A DNA stretch of 64,000 nucleotides from an uncultured Muribaculum sp. (GTDB lineage: Bacteria > Bacteroidota > Bacteroidia > Bacteroidales > Muribaculaceae): the NCBI GenBank assembly GCA_910578785.1, contig CAJTSJ010000008.1, forward strand, positions 1 through 64,000, written 5' to 3'. Both the position numbers and the translations under genes were made by a program. Numbering within the stretch: the first letter of the stretch is position 1; each line of letters begins with the position of its first letter. The notes below the pieces were generated by a model. It saw only the letters and a program-made list of their open reading frames with translations, ran no database searches and was not told where the DNA came from. This document shows positions 32,058-42,720 of the stretch, in pieces.

Positions 32058-32933
32058 ATGTGGATCATATTAGCCATAGCATCGGCCCTGGGCCTCGGAT
32101 TTTACGACGTATTCAAGAAGCTCTCGCTTAGCAACAACAATGTGCTGATAGTGCTCTTCCTCAACACCCTGTTCAGCACCATTCTCATGTCGCCGGTCAT
32201 CATCATGTGCCTCGCAGAAGGCTCAATAGGTCTTGGCGACTCGGCCATTGGCCATCTGCGCATAATCCTTAAGGCATTCATCGTCCTGTCGTCGTGGCTG
32301 CTGGGCTACTTCGGCATAAAGCATCTGCCGCTTACCATAGCAGGCCCAATCAACGCATCACGACCGGTGATAGTGCTCGTGGGCGCGCTCGTCATATTCG
32401 GCGAACGTCTCAATCTGATGCAGTGGATAGGTGTGCTTTTAGGCTTCTGGTCGCTATTCTTCATCAGCCGTGTCGGCATGAAGGAAGGGTTCTCGTTCAA
32501 ACACAGCAAATGGTTGTGGTTCAGCATCGGAGCCACATTCATGGGAGCCGTGAGCGCACTTTACGACAAATATCTGCTCGGCCAATACGAACCGCTTGAA
32601 GTCCAGGCCTGGTATTCGCTTTACCAGATGATAATAATGGGCGTGACCATCGGCATACTGCTGCGCGGCCAGAAGGAGTGCACTCCGTTTCACTGGAGCT
32701 GGGCCATACCATGCATCTCCATATTCCTCACCGGAGCCGACATAGCCTACTTCTATGCACTGTCGTTGCCGGGGTCAATGATCGCAGTGGTGTCCATGAT
32801 ACGTCGCGGAAGCGTCATCGTATCGTTCTTCTACGGAGTCATAGCCCTCCACGAAAAGCATATCAAGCTCAAGCTAATCGACCTCGGCATCCTGCTGATC
32901 GGTCTGACATTCCTCGTGCTCGGAAGCCGATAG
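32058..32933 (+). CDS. EamA/DMT-family transporter
   Basis: 291 residues, about ten membrane helices in two EamA repeats (about 1-140 and 150-291). The repeat ends resemble each other (PLTIAGPINASRPVIVLVGALVIFGERL and LPGSMIAVVSMIRRGSVIVSFFYGVIALHEK). DMT proteins export or import metabolites such as amino acids or nucleotide sugars; the substrate cannot be read. It lies 18 nt after the antiporter gene and is probably in the same transcript. Confidence 0.87.
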   Translation: MWIILAIASALGLGFYDVFKKLSLSNNNVLIVLFLNTLFSTILMSPVIIMCLAEGSIGLGDSAIGHLRIILKAFIVLSSWLLGYFGIKHLPLTIAGPINASRPVIVLVGALVIFGERLNLMQWIGVLLGFWSLFFISRVGMKEGFSFKHSKWLWFSIGATFMGAVSALYDKYLLGQYEPLEVQAWYSLYQMIIMGVTIGILLRGQKECTPFHWSWAIPCISIFLTGADIAYFYALSLPGSMIAVVSMIRRGSVIVSFFYGVIALHEKHIKLKLIDLGILLIGLTFLVLGSR

Positions 32934-33032
32934 ATATCTTAAGGCTAAGGAGAGTCACAAAACCAGGGGGGGAATCTGTTACAAAAACGGCATAGCACCG
33001 TTAATTGTGTAGAACCCCTTGATATTGAATCT

Positions 33033-33704
33033 ATGACGGACCTACGCGCCACCCCTTTGACTCTGACCATAGCCTTATCCATGCTCCTGACCGCACTTAC
33101 GGCAAAGACGCAGACCGTGCCCGACTCTGCCGCTGCGGCAGACAACGCCTGCGCCGTCGACAAACCTCAGGACGACCCAAATCCCTTTGACGAACTGAGA
33201 TTTACGTTTGCCTTAACGGCCAATCCCATAATCAGCGACAACGAAACACTAACGGTCGGAGTGTCATACCACTACGCATTCAGTCGATGGATAGCAGGAG
33301 GTGCCGAAGCCGGACTGTTTTACCATAAATACGGCATCGCCCCAGGCGACTCGCTGACAGTCAAGCGGCCATATATCGCACCGTCAATCAACCTGCGCAT
33401 ACCGTTGATTATACATCCCTCCCGATGCTTCGCTATCATACCTGTGATTCAGGCCGGAGTATACCTCATGCCCGGCTACAGCATCAAAGTGCCGGTCGGC
33501 GACCGCCTTGTCAGCTACCGTGCCCACCCGGCATCGCCATATCTGCGAGCCGGACTCGGACTGGCCATCTGCGACATAATGATCCACATCGGATACTCCA
33601 TAAGCACGCTCGACATCGACCGGCGGTGGGATGAACGGCAACAACGCCTACACCGCGGCAGTCACAGCCACGGCATATTCATCGGCATCCGCATCGGCCT
33701 CTGA
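33033..33704 (+). CDS. Predicted outer-membrane beta-barrel protein
   Basis: 223 residues with a signal peptide (about 1-26, ending AKTQ) and a low-complexity Ala/Asp/Pro linker. The remainder has alternating beta-strand patterns with aromatic girdles (TVGVSYHYAFSRWIAGGAEAGLFYHKYG, SPYLRAGLGLAICDIMIHIGYS), typical of a small 8-stranded barrel. I do not recognise a specific family. It ends 9 nt before the stop of the convergent hybrid sensor gene; whether it belongs functionally to that locus is unclear. Confidence 0.7.
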   Translation: MTDLRATPLTLTIALSMLLTALTAKTQTVPDSAAAADNACAVDKPQDDPNPFDELRFTFALTANPIISDNETLTVGVSYHYAFSRWIAGGAEAGLFYHKYGIAPGDSLTVKRPYIAPSINLRIPLIIHPSRCFAIIPVIQAGVYLMPGYSIKVPVGDRLVSYRAHPASPYLRAGLGLAICDIMIHIGYSISTLDIDRRWDERQQRLHRGSHSHGIFIGIRIGL

Positions 33705-33713
33705 CTTCCTTTC

Positions 33714-36700
33714 TCACTCGCCACCGGTCGCGCTATCACCTTTTATCGAACGTAGATAGTCGGTAGGACTCATGCCGAATTCCCCCTTGAAACATTCGCG
33801 GAAATAAGATTGCGAGCTAAATCCCACCATAATGCAGATTTGTGATATGCTGTATTTGCCTGAAAGCAACAGCTCCTCGGCCTTATGCAGCTTCAGTCTG
33901 CGGATGAATTCTATCGGAGTCAAATCAGTCATGCTTTTAACTTTCCTGTATAGCGACGAATAGCTGAGCGACATCTTTCCCGCGATATAAGGCACATCAA
34001 TCTTTTCGTCCTCTATACGCTCAATGACTATTTCGACAAAACGGTCAATAAATTCCGACTCAATCTTCGACATCGATTTATTGACTATCTTACGCTTTAT
34101 CTGAGGATTGCTGGCCATAGTATCGACCATTTTCCTCCTGTCTTCCAAAATATTAGATACACGACTGCGAAGCAGAGCGGTGCTGAACGGCTTGGTGATA
34201 TACGAATCGGCACCGGCATCATAACCGTCAATCTTGTCCTGATTGGTATCCTTGGCCGACAGCAACATGACCGGGATATGCGATGTCGCAGGATTGTCCT
34301 TTAGCTTCTTGCACATCTCATATCCGTTCATTCCGGGCATCATAATATCGGTTATGATCAAGTCCGGCAACCTATTCACGGCCAATTCATAGCCCTCTTC
34401 ACCGTTTTCAGCCAATATCACATCATAATTCTTATGAAGTTCATCGGCGATGTAATCACGTATATCCTTCTCGTCATCTACTACCAGCACTATCCGGCAG
34501 TCCCGCCGAGAAGGTCCCGAGGCCTCATGTTCAGAATCAGTATGCTCGGCTTCCGGATAATTGTTCCGGGCTATCAGCCTTACCCTGAACGAAGACCCGA
34601 CATTCGGTTCACTTTCCACAGAGAGCACGCCGTCGTGGAGCTGTACGAGATTCTTAACCAATGCCAGTCCTATGCCGAATCCCGGAACATCGTCGCTATC
34701 TGTCGACCTGTAATAGCGGTCAAATATATGTTCAATGTCCTCTTTGGGTATTCCTATGCCTGTATCGGCCACGGTTATATCGACATATTCAATTCCATTC
34801 TCTTCAACATACTCCACTCCGAGCGTAATATTTCCCCTTTCAGTATATTTGAATGCATTCGAAAGCAGGTTATCGATTATGATGGAGATACTTTCATAGT
34901 CATAATAAATATTTTTGGTCTCCGCAGGAAATTTAATCGAGAAATCAACGTCCCTGTTTTTGGCTAAAGCCTCAAACTTCAGTCCGGCCTCCCTCACACA
35001 GTCGACAATGTCCGCCCTGGACACTCTCAGCCTCTTGTTCTGTGTCTCAGTCTTGCGAAATTCCAGAATCTTTGTGACAAGCGACAGAAGCCGGAGCGCA
35101 TTGCTGTGTATCAGAGAGATTTTTTTACGCTGTTCGCTTCCCATGTCTCCGGAATTTTCAAGGTCTTCTATCGGACCCAATATCAGCGTCAACGGGGTTC
35201 GCAACTCATGTGTGATATTAGTATAGAATCTCAGTTTCTCCTCGTTCAGTTCCATAAGTTTCTGAGCGTTGACCTTTTCGAGCTCCAATGAATTTTTCAG
35301 CTTCAGATGGCGATTGTAGCTTCGAAGCACATACCAGACCGCAAGCACCGCCATAACGACATAAAGACACAGCATGAACGAACGTCTCCATAACGGGGGC
35401 ACCACCTCAATGTCAATGGCGCTGTACTCGTCAGGCCAGTCAAGCTGCCTGTAACGTGCCCTCACATACAGCGTATACTTCTTATAAGGCACATTGCGGA
35501 AAGTCACCTTATTATCAGTACCGATGTTAATCCACTGGTCGCTCAGTCCGGCAAGTTTATAAGCATACTCGATATGACCGTGAACACTCTTATCCATAAT
35601 ATTGAACGATACACTGAATATGTTCTGATCGTAATTAAGCCGTACATTACTGTCTACAATCGGTACGATTGAATCCGTCGACAATAATCCGGTGCCGTGA
35701 ATCTTAAACTCCGTAAACACTACAGAAGGCAATATTCTGTTTTCCGACAGATTCTTGGGGTTAAAATAGCACACTCCATGCAATCCGCCAAAATAAATGT
35801 CGCCATTCAGAGTTCTCGCCGTAGAATTAGGGAAATACGAGCCTTGGAGCACCCCATCCTCTACGTCGAAATTATAAAACTTCCGTTCATGCTCATTATA
35901 AGAGCTGATGCCGACATTGGTACTCATCCACATATTGCCGAAAGCATCTTCCGTCAAAGAACAAATTTTATCGCAAGCCAGTCCGTCGGCAACAGTAAAC
36001 ACAGTCGTATCGAGCGAATCCGGGTCAGACACTAAAAGCAAACCTTCGTCCATGGCAATCCATATACGGCCTTTTGTATCGTTGTATATATGATTTATCG
36101 TATTATTGCCAATCCTGTTATTTATCGTGACATCGTATATGCCTTTTGCGGAATCGTAAATAACTATTCCGTAATTTCGTGTGCCGAGCCATATGCGGCC
36201 ACGTTTATCCTGTGATATAGTTTTCACATTGTCGGTACCGGCATAGTCCTTTAGATACATCTTCGAGCGTTCACCGCTGTCAAGTCGGAAAAGCTCCACT
36301 CCCGAAGGCGTACCTATCCACACTGTACGGTTATTATCCTCGAATATGCAGTCTACAAATTTCTCTCCGGACAATAATTCAATCTGTTCAAACCGACCCG
36401 TATCATGGCGATAAACGTCAATCACCCCAATCCCGACAGCCCCGAACCATTTATCACCGTTTGAGTCCAGCAACGAACAACTATATGATATCGCCGAAGA
36501 TTTACCGTTGGATGAACTATAAACCTCGCCGTTACGTCCTCCCCTGTTGACATTTATTCCGCCACCGTCGGTACCCATCCAAATACTTCCGTCATTGTCG
36601 ACACATATAGTCATAACCTCTTTATCATTCAATCCGTTGACAACTCCGGGAACCTTGTCAATACGCCAGCTTCCGAACACCTTTTGTGTATCGTCGACAA

Positions 36701-37754
36701 GACTGACGCCACCGCCATTCGAGCCTACCCATACATTTCCAAACATATCCCCGGCTATCACATTCACACTCGGGTTAGCTATGCCGTATCGAAAATCACG
36801 GATGAACATGTGCTTCACAGTGTCTTCGCCTGCAACGATTCCAGGAATATCATCAATGTCGAAATAGCACAAATCAGAAGTTGTACCCGCCCAGACACGT
36901 CCTTTTGCACTCCTATATATCGAATTTATATTCCCCTTCATAAATGGATACATTCCCGGAATATCACTGAAATTAAAGAATGTTCCTTTCCTCAGATCAA
37001 ATGTAGAAAGGCCGTTGGAAGTTCCGATCCACAATACTGCATTATTGTCGACGAATAAAGCCAGCACGGAATTTGACGGAATACGGGTAGCTCCGTCAGA
37101 GTCGACCGTAAAAACCACGGCCTCGGAAAACGTAGAATCAAGTATCGCAAGTCCCGAAGATGAATATCCGATAAAAATTTCGCCTCCGGCTCCGCATGCC
37201 AAAGCCCGGATGTCATCGTCGGGCAATTTGAGCTTTCTGAAATCGCACACCTGCTCGAAACCATCTGCCGACTCCACATACTTGTCAATCCCGACCTTGT
37301 TGACCACATATACTTCTCCTTCAGACCCACGGACTACACCAAACACTTCGTCAGACGACAGCCCTCTGCCATTTTGTTCCGACACTCCGTATTGCGCCAT
37401 AGTCTGTGTGCGGCAATCAAACACGTTAAGTCCGTGCCACCGATGGGCAATCCAGATTTTATCGGCAATGGTATCGGACATAAGGCACGAAATATCATTA
37501 TTGCATGTTATAGACTGCGCGCCTCCTTTTAAATAAGATGTAAACCTATCGCCGTCGTATCGGTTGAGCCCATAATAAGTCGATATCCACATGAAACCCT
37601 GCCTGTCATGCACGATATGCGTAACATAGTCACTCGACATGCCGTCCTTCATCCCAAAATTGGCAAGAGGCAACTGCTCAGCCCGACAAAATGAGCCAAG
37701 CCAAAGCGACAGCATTAAAAAGGCCAGAACATGTATTCCAAAATTGCTTTTCAT
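33714..37754 (-). CDS. Hybrid two-component sensor/regulator (HTCS) of a polysaccharide utilization locus
   Basis: 1346 residues from the ATG at 37754, where a clean signal peptide begins (MKSNFGIHVLAFLMLSLWLG); an in-frame start at 37850 is less likely. Domains in order: two beta-propellers (about 25-690), Y_Y_Y (about 700-775), one membrane helix (about 785-810), HisKA (His in FYTNITHELRTPLTLI), and HATPase (NAFKYTERG, DTGIGIP, GFGIGLAL). A receiver (VLVVDDEKDIRD, phospho-Asp in DLIITDIMMPGMNGYE, Lys in YITKPF) and an AraC HTH (about 1240-1340) follow. HTCS proteins bind oligosaccharides in the periplasm and activate their own locus. It is divergent from susC, with a perfect 12-bp direct repeat between them. 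Confidence 0.96.
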   Translation of the reverse strand: MKSNFGIHVLAFLMLSLWLGSFCRAEQLPLANFGMKDGMSSDYVTHIVHDRQGFMWISTYYGLNRYDGDRFTSYLKGGAQSITCNNDISCLMSDTIADKIWIAHRWHGLNVFDCRTQTMAQYGVSEQNGRGLSSDEVFGVVRGSEGEVYVVNKVGIDKYVESADGFEQVCDFRKLKLPDDDIRALACGAGGEIFIGYSSSGLAILDSTFSEAVVFTVDSDGATRIPSNSVLALFVDNNAVLWIGTSNGLSTFDLRKGTFFNFSDIPGMYPFMKGNINSIYRSAKGRVWAGTTSDLCYFDIDDIPGIVAGEDTVKHMFIRDFRYGIANPSVNVIAGDMFGNVWVGSNGGGVSLVDDTQKVFGSWRIDKVPGVVNGLNDKEVMTICVDNDGSIWMGTDGGGINVNRGGRNGEVYSSSNGKSSAISYSCSLLDSNGDKWFGAVGIGVIDVYRHDTGRFEQIELLSGEKFVDCIFEDNNRTVWIGTPSGVELFRLDSGERSKMYLKDYAGTDNVKTISQDKRGRIWLGTRNYGIVIYDSAKGIYDVTINNRIGNNTINHIYNDTKGRIWIAMDEGLLLVSDPDSLDTTVFTVADGLACDKICSLTEDAFGNMWMSTNVGISSYNEHERKFYNFDVEDGVLQGSYFPNSTARTLNGDIYFGGLHGVCYFNPKNLSENRILPSVVFTEFKIHGTGLLSTDSIVPIVDSNVRLNYDQNIFSVSFNIMDKSVHGHIEYAYKLAGLSDQWINIGTDNKVTFRNVPYKKYTLYVRARYRQLDWPDEYSAIDIEVVPPLWRRSFMLCLYVVMAVLAVWYVLRSYNRHLKLKNSLELEKVNAQKLMELNEEKLRFYTNITHELRTPLTLILGPIEDLENSGDMGSEQRKKISLIHSNALRLLSLVTKILEFRKTETQNKRLRVSRADIVDCVREAGLKFEALAKNRDVDFSIKFPAETKNIYYDYESISIIIDNLLSNAFKYTERGNITLGVEYVEENGIEYVDITVADTGIGIPKEDIEHIFDRYYRSTDSDDVPGFGIGLALVKNLVQLHDGVLSVESEPNVGSSFRVRLIARNNYPEAEHTDSEHEASGPSRRDCRIVLVVDDEKDIRDYIADELHKNYDVILAENGEEGYELAVNRLPDLIITDIMMPGMNGYEMCKKLKDNPATSHIPVMLLSAKDTNQDKIDGYDAGADSYITKPFSTALLRSRVSNILEDRRKMVDTMASNPQIKRKIVNKSMSKIESEFIDRFVEIVIERIEDEKIDVPYIAGKMSLSYSSLYRKVKSMTDLTPIEFIRRLKLHKAEELLLSGKYSISQICIMVGFSSQSYFRECFKGEFGMSPTDYLRSIKGDSATGGE

Positions 37755-37814
37755 TGCAGAACAGTCTCTAAATAATACTACTGCAAATATCGCTATTATC
37801 CACCACAACAACGA

Positions 37815-37848
37815 CCGCAATTCTTGCAAAAACGCACCGCAATTCTTC
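37815..37848 (+). promoter_or_regulatory. Direct repeat, HTCS binding-site candidate
   Basis: ACCGCAATTCTT occurs perfectly at 37815-37826 and 37837-37848, a 22-bp period. Weaker matches follow at 37879-37886 (GAATTCTT) and 37891-37898 (CAATCCTT), nearer the susC start. The spacing fits two half-sites on one DNA face, as used by AraC-type HTH domains. The rest of the 209-nt gap holds a weak promoter-like TATACTTTCG near 37909-37918. Confidence 0.5.
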
Positions 37849-37963
37849 AAATGACAGATTCAAGACCATTTGCGATTGAATTCTTCGCCCAATCCTTGCA
37901 AACAAGATATACTTTCGCCGTAAAAATCAATCAACCTAATCAATATCATTAATTATTTAGTTT

Positions 37964-40900
37964 ATGACATTATCTTCTAAAAAGCACAGGCATCTGAAGG
38001 CATATCTGATCCTTTGCCTCGGTATAGGAGCGTTTGCGTCCGTACCATCCATGCATGCACAAAACGTCAGCAAAATCTCGCACAACGACGAAAGTGCCAC
38101 CATAAAAGGTGTAGTGACGGACTCCTCCGGAGAGCCGATTGTCGGAGCAAGCGTAATCGAAATCGGCACCGCCAACGGAGCCGCCACCGACATCAACGGC
38201 GAATTTCAGATTAAGGCATCGCGAAACGCCCGAATCAGAATTTCGTACATCGGATACGCCACACAAGAAGTGGAAGCAGTAGCGGGAAAACAACTCGACA
38301 TCGTCCTAAAAGAAAGCGGTCTCGCACTTGACGACGTAGTAGTGGTAGGTTACGGAACACAGCGCAAGGTCGACCTGACAGGCTCGGTTGTGCGCGCCGA
38401 CCTCAACAGCCTCAAACATTCACCAAACAGCAATATTCTACAATCGCTGCAAGGCACCGTACCGGGACTAAACTTAGGAATCACCACTACCGCCGGAGGA
38501 ACTCCAGATATCTCCATACGAGGCAACAACACATTGAACGGAAGCCGAGACATACTTGTGGTGCTTGACGGTATCATTTATACCAACTCCCTATCATCCC
38601 TCAACCCCGAGGACATTGAATCAATCGACGTTCTGAAAGACGCAAGCTCAACCGCCGTCTACGGCGCACAGGCGGCAAACGGCGTTCTGCTCATTACAAC
38701 TAAAAAAGGTGCGCAGGGTAAACCAAGGATATCGCTGACAACAAGCTACACACTCTCTAATCCCACACACGACTACCGTCCGATGAACCGTGACGAATAT
38801 ATGGATGAAATGAGAGCTTTCTACTATAAAGACGCATTCATGGGTCCCGACTACCGGACACCCAACCCCGACTTTGACGTTGTGGCCAAGCTGCCAGACT
38901 CGGCTCTCCGCGATGGTTACGCGGCAGGCAACGACTACAGCTGGTGGGATGAAGGTACCCAGAAGGGACATCTATGGGAAACTCGACTAAGCATCTCCGG
39001 CGGAAACGATGTGTCAGACTACTTTATCTCATATTCCCACACCGACCAGTCCGGATTTATCAAAAACGACGACTTCAAACGCAACAGCGTCCGAATCAAC
39101 CTAAACACGCATCTTGCTCCATGGTGGAAAGTCGGCGTACAGGCTTTTGGCTCGTTTGTCAACCAAGACGGCGCAGAACCAAATCTCGGCACTCTCATAC
39201 ACCAGTCGCCGCTTATAACTCCGTATGATGAAAACGGGAAAATCAAACCATTCCCCTTCAACACTCTCGACCAAAACCCCTTCATGGGATCGGACATTGA
39301 CGACTACGAACGCCACAATTACTTCTCCGGAGTGGTGACCACCGAAATAAAGTTTCCGCTCAAAGGTCTCTCATACAGACTCAATTACGGTGCCAACTAC
39401 CGCATCGACAAGCACAACCGTGCAAACGAGTACGGCTACAATCTTCAAGGCGAAGCATATAAGAACTTCGCAGACTTCTTCGACTACACCCTCGACAACA
39501 TACTCTCATACAGCAACACATTCGGCAACCACCATGTAGATGCAACCCTCTTATATGGAGCATCAGAGAGGGAGTACAGCTACACCCAGGCCCTGTCACA
39601 AGGATTTACCCGTCTGACACTCGGTTTCAACAGCCTCGAACAAGGCACTAACCAGTATGCCAAGTCCGACGCGTGGAAAGAAAGCCTCAACTACCAGATG
39701 GCCCGATTCAGCTACAGATTCATGAGCAAATATCTGATTACAGGAACCATTCGACGCGACGGATTCTCAGGTTTTGCTTCCAACAATAAATATGCTACCT
39801 TCCCATCAGTGGCCCTTGGCTGGATTATAACTGAAGAGGATTTTTTCAAAGTGCCGTGCATAAACTACTTGAAACTCCGCGCCGGATACGGAGTGAGCGG
39901 CAATCAGACATCCCGTTATAAGTCGCAATCGCGCGTGCTTTCTGAACTACGCTACATATTCGGCGACGGCGGAACTCCGGTAATCGGACAGGAGATGTCG
40001 GCCCTCGGCAACAATGACCTCAAGTGGGAAAAGTCGAAAGGCTACAATCTCGGTCTTGACTTCTCTCTGTTTCATCAGCGACTTACCGGTGCCGTCGAAT
40101 TCTACAACACCACCACCAACGACCTCTTGTATGATGTCGTGATTCCGAACATTACCGGATTTTCAAGCATATCGTCAAACATAGGCAAAATACGCAACAG
40201 AGGATTCGAGCTATCGCTCACCTCGCAGAACATCATCTCCAAAGACTTCTCCTGGAGCTCGACGCTTGCCTTCTCTACAAACTCCAACAAAATTATCACA
40301 CTCACAGGCGAAGACAATGACGGCGACGGGAAGGAAGACAACAACATCGCCAGCAATCTCTTCATCGGCCATTCCATAGGCACTGTCTACGGCTATAAAG
40401 TGGACGGAATATATCAGCTCGGCGACGAAAACATCCCCGAAGGATTTAATCCCGGCAACTACCGTATTGTAGACACTGACGGCGATGGAAACATCACCCC
40501 GGATGACCGTGTGATTTTAGGCAAGACCGAACCGGCCTTCCGCATAAGCCTCATGAACAACCTCCGCTATAAAAATCTGAGCCTAAGCTTCCTCATCAAT
40601 GCAGTCCAGGGCGGTAAAGACGGATACCTCGGAGCCAACTCATCTTCGCTCATCCGCGATGACAACAACATGCGCTGGAACCACCTGAACGCCTTTGACT
40701 ACTGGTCGCCAAGCAACCCAGGAGCAACCTATGCCCGTTCAGACAAAACTCCGCGAATCACTCCCACTGTATATGAGGACAGGAGCTTCGTCAGACTGCA
40801 GGATGTCCAGCTCACATATTCATTCCCGAAGTCAATCCTGTCGAAATGCCGTCTGAGCAATCTTGATGTGTTCTTCTCGGCCAAAAATCTTGTGACCATC

Positions 40901-40996
40901 ACCAATTGGCACGGCTGGGATCCAGAAGCCAACAGCACGTACTGGGGACGTCCCGTAATGAGAAGCTTCTCATTCGGCTTAAGTGTAACTTATTAA
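37964..40996 (+). CDS. SusC-like TonB-dependent outer-membrane transporter
   Basis: 1010 residues. Signal peptide (about 1-32, ending MHAQ), a carboxypeptidase-regulatory-like domain (about 45-125, VVTDSSGEPIVGASV and TDINGEFQIKA), then the plug (about 130-240: LDDVVVVGYGTQRKVDLTGS, ISIRGNNTLNGSRDILVVLDG, VYGAQAANGVLLITTKKG). The 22-strand barrel fills the remainder and ends in FGLSVTY with the terminal aromatic. With SusD it forms the pedal-bin complex that imports oligosaccharides using TonB energy. susD follows after 12 nt. The GH115 enzyme downstream suggests glucuronoxylan-derived substrates, which is inference. Confidence 0.97.
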   Translation: MTLSSKKHRHLKAYLILCLGIGAFASVPSMHAQNVSKISHNDESATIKGVVTDSSGEPIVGASVIEIGTANGAATDINGEFQIKASRNARIRISYIGYATQEVEAVAGKQLDIVLKESGLALDDVVVVGYGTQRKVDLTGSVVRADLNSLKHSPNSNILQSLQGTVPGLNLGITTTAGGTPDISIRGNNTLNGSRDILVVLDGIIYTNSLSSLNPEDIESIDVLKDASSTAVYGAQAANGVLLITTKKGAQGKPRISLTTSYTLSNPTHDYRPMNRDEYMDEMRAFYYKDAFMGPDYRTPNPDFDVVAKLPDSALRDGYAAGNDYSWWDEGTQKGHLWETRLSISGGNDVSDYFISYSHTDQSGFIKNDDFKRNSVRINLNTHLAPWWKVGVQAFGSFVNQDGAEPNLGTLIHQSPLITPYDENGKIKPFPFNTLDQNPFMGSDIDDYERHNYFSGVVTTEIKFPLKGLSYRLNYGANYRIDKHNRANEYGYNLQGEAYKNFADFFDYTLDNILSYSNTFGNHHVDATLLYGASEREYSYTQALSQGFTRLTLGFNSLEQGTNQYAKSDAWKESLNYQMARFSYRFMSKYLITGTIRRDGFSGFASNNKYATFPSVALGWIITEEDFFKVPCINYLKLRAGYGVSGNQTSRYKSQSRVLSELRYIFGDGGTPVIGQEMSALGNNDLKWEKSKGYNLGLDFSLFHQRLTGAVEFYNTTTNDLLYDVVIPNITGFSSISSNIGKIRNRGFELSLTSQNIISKDFSWSSTLAFSTNSNKIITLTGEDNDGDGKEDNNIASNLFIGHSIGTVYGYKVDGIYQLGDENIPEGFNPGNYRIVDTDGDGNITPDDRVILGKTEPAFRISLMNNLRYKNLSLSFLINAVQGGKDGYLGANSSSLIRDDNNMRWNHLNAFDYWSPSNPGATYARSDKTPRITPTVYEDRSFVRLQDVQLTYSFPKSILSKCRLSNLDVFFSAKNLVTITNWHGWDPEANSTYWGRPVMRSFSFGLSVTY

Positions 40997-41008
40997 AACT
41001 CTGAAATC

Positions 41009-42685
41009 ATGAAACTTAAAGGAATTCTATACGCCGTCACAGGCATAATGCTCGCCGGAAGCCTATACTCCTGCAAAGACTCGTTTCTTGACGAAAATCC
41101 ACTCGACTTCATGGGTGGAGGCAATTCATTCGAGACGTACAACGACTTCGAATGCTCCGTCAACAACCTCTACTATCTTACTCGTCGCGAATTTTACTCC
41201 CGCGATGAAAACCGGCCGATGGACTACATCTATGGATGTGACTTGGTCTACGACGGCGAACCCAACGGCACCGAACGCCACTCAAACATGATAGCCGCCT
41301 ATGACCCGACAGGCAACATCGCCCAAGTACACTGGATGTTGCTTTACAAAATAATATCCGAGGCCAATACGATCATAGGCCGACTGCCGAATTCGAGTCT
41401 TACGGACGACGAGAAATTACTCGAAGAGGCCAAAGCCAAATTTTTCCGCGGTCTCGCCTACCGCACTCTGGCATACCTGTACGGAGGTGTACCTTTGTCG
41501 CTTGAAGAAGTCACATCGGCCAAGAAAGACTATGTTCGCTCTACAAAAGAACAAACACTGGCCCAGGCCATAGAGGATGTTGAATTCGCGGCAAACCATC
41601 TGCCTGGTATCACCACTGTCAGAGACGGAGAAATAAGCGATCTTGCCGCGTATCACCTACTCGCTGAGCTGTACATATCGTCAGGCGCATATCAGAAGTC
41701 GGTCGATGCCGCCTCTAAAGTAATCGACAACCCGGCGACAGCACTCATGACCGACCGCTTCGGTTCACGCGCCAACGAGGCTCCCGGCGATGTCTATTGG
41801 GACCTCTACCGGCGTAACAACCAGAACCGTTCGGCAGGAAACACCGAAGGCATATGGGTGATGCAGTTCGAGATCGACACTCCCGGAGGAAGTTCCCCGC
41901 TCGTGGCCAAAGACGGCACCTATACGCTCGAACGCCACCACGCCCCGATGATACGCGACGTAAAAGCCAACGGCATGAATCCGTTCCGGTGGCCTGTGGG
42001 CGACTACACCGGAGGACGCGGCATCGGATGGGCGGTATCGACAGTCTATTTCAGCGACAAAATATGGGAAGACGACTGGGACGGCGACATACGCAACGCC
42101 AACCACAATTTCGTCCGTCAATTCAAAGTCCACAAACAGGACTATGCAGAGAAGTTCGGCGACATAATCGACACCCAGAATCCTCCGGCAGGAGTCAAAG
42201 TTCCAAGCCGACAAATCTACGCGTATCAGTCGAAGTGCACCACTCCCTACAATCATCCCGACGGACTCTACTCCAATCCGGCAGACTATTCTCTCAACAG
42301 CGGTGCCGGGGGCACGTATACGGACCAATACATGTTCCGCCTTGCAGAGACCTATCTGCTCCGTGCGGAAGCCTATATGAACCTCAACAAAAACGACAAG
42401 GCGGCCGATGACATCAACGTGGTTCGAGGACGCGCACACGCCAAGCCGGCCACCGCATCGCAGATGTCTCTCGACTATATCCTTGACGAACGAATGAGAG
42501 AGCTCGGCGTGGAAGAAAAGCGCCGAATCACACTTATGCGTACAGGCAAGCTCTACGACCGAGTCATGAAATGCAATCCGTATTATGCCCCTGAAATGAA
42601 ACAGACATACGAATTGTGGCCAATACCGCACAGCGTAATCGAGGCTAACAACCAGGCCGTAATTAATCAAAATCCCGGATACTAA
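41009..42685 (+). CDS. SusD-like surface glycan-binding lipoprotein
   Basis: 558 residues. A lipoprotein signal ends in a lipobox with Cys22 (AGSLYSCKDSFLDENP). The helical TPR-like scaffold of the SusD/RagB family is visible (AKFFRGLAYRTLAYLYGGVPLSLE, AAYHLLAELYISSGAYQKSVD, and the C-terminal YILDERMRELGVEEKRRITLMRTGKL). It caps the SusC barrel and binds glycan at the cell surface. It is translated 12 nt after susC. A terminator-like hairpin follows before the GH115 gene. Confidence 0.96.
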   Translation: MKLKGILYAVTGIMLAGSLYSCKDSFLDENPLDFMGGGNSFETYNDFECSVNNLYYLTRREFYSRDENRPMDYIYGCDLVYDGEPNGTERHSNMIAAYDPTGNIAQVHWMLLYKIISEANTIIGRLPNSSLTDDEKLLEEAKAKFFRGLAYRTLAYLYGGVPLSLEEVTSAKKDYVRSTKEQTLAQAIEDVEFAANHLPGITTVRDGEISDLAAYHLLAELYISSGAYQKSVDAASKVIDNPATALMTDRFGSRANEAPGDVYWDLYRRNNQNRSAGNTEGIWVMQFEIDTPGGSSPLVAKDGTYTLERHHAPMIRDVKANGMNPFRWPVGDYTGGRGIGWAVSTVYFSDKIWEDDWDGDIRNANHNFVRQFKVHKQDYAEKFGDIIDTQNPPAGVKVPSRQIYAYQSKCTTPYNHPDGLYSNPADYSLNSGAGGTYTDQYMFRLAETYLLRAEAYMNLNKNDKAADDINVVRGRAHAKPATASQMSLDYILDERMRELGVEEKRRITLMRTGKLYDRVMKCNPYYAPEMKQTYELWPIPHSVIEANNQAVINQNPGY

Positions 42686-42720
42686 TTTATTGGACAAGGT
42701 AAGGTAAAAAAGATTGGACA

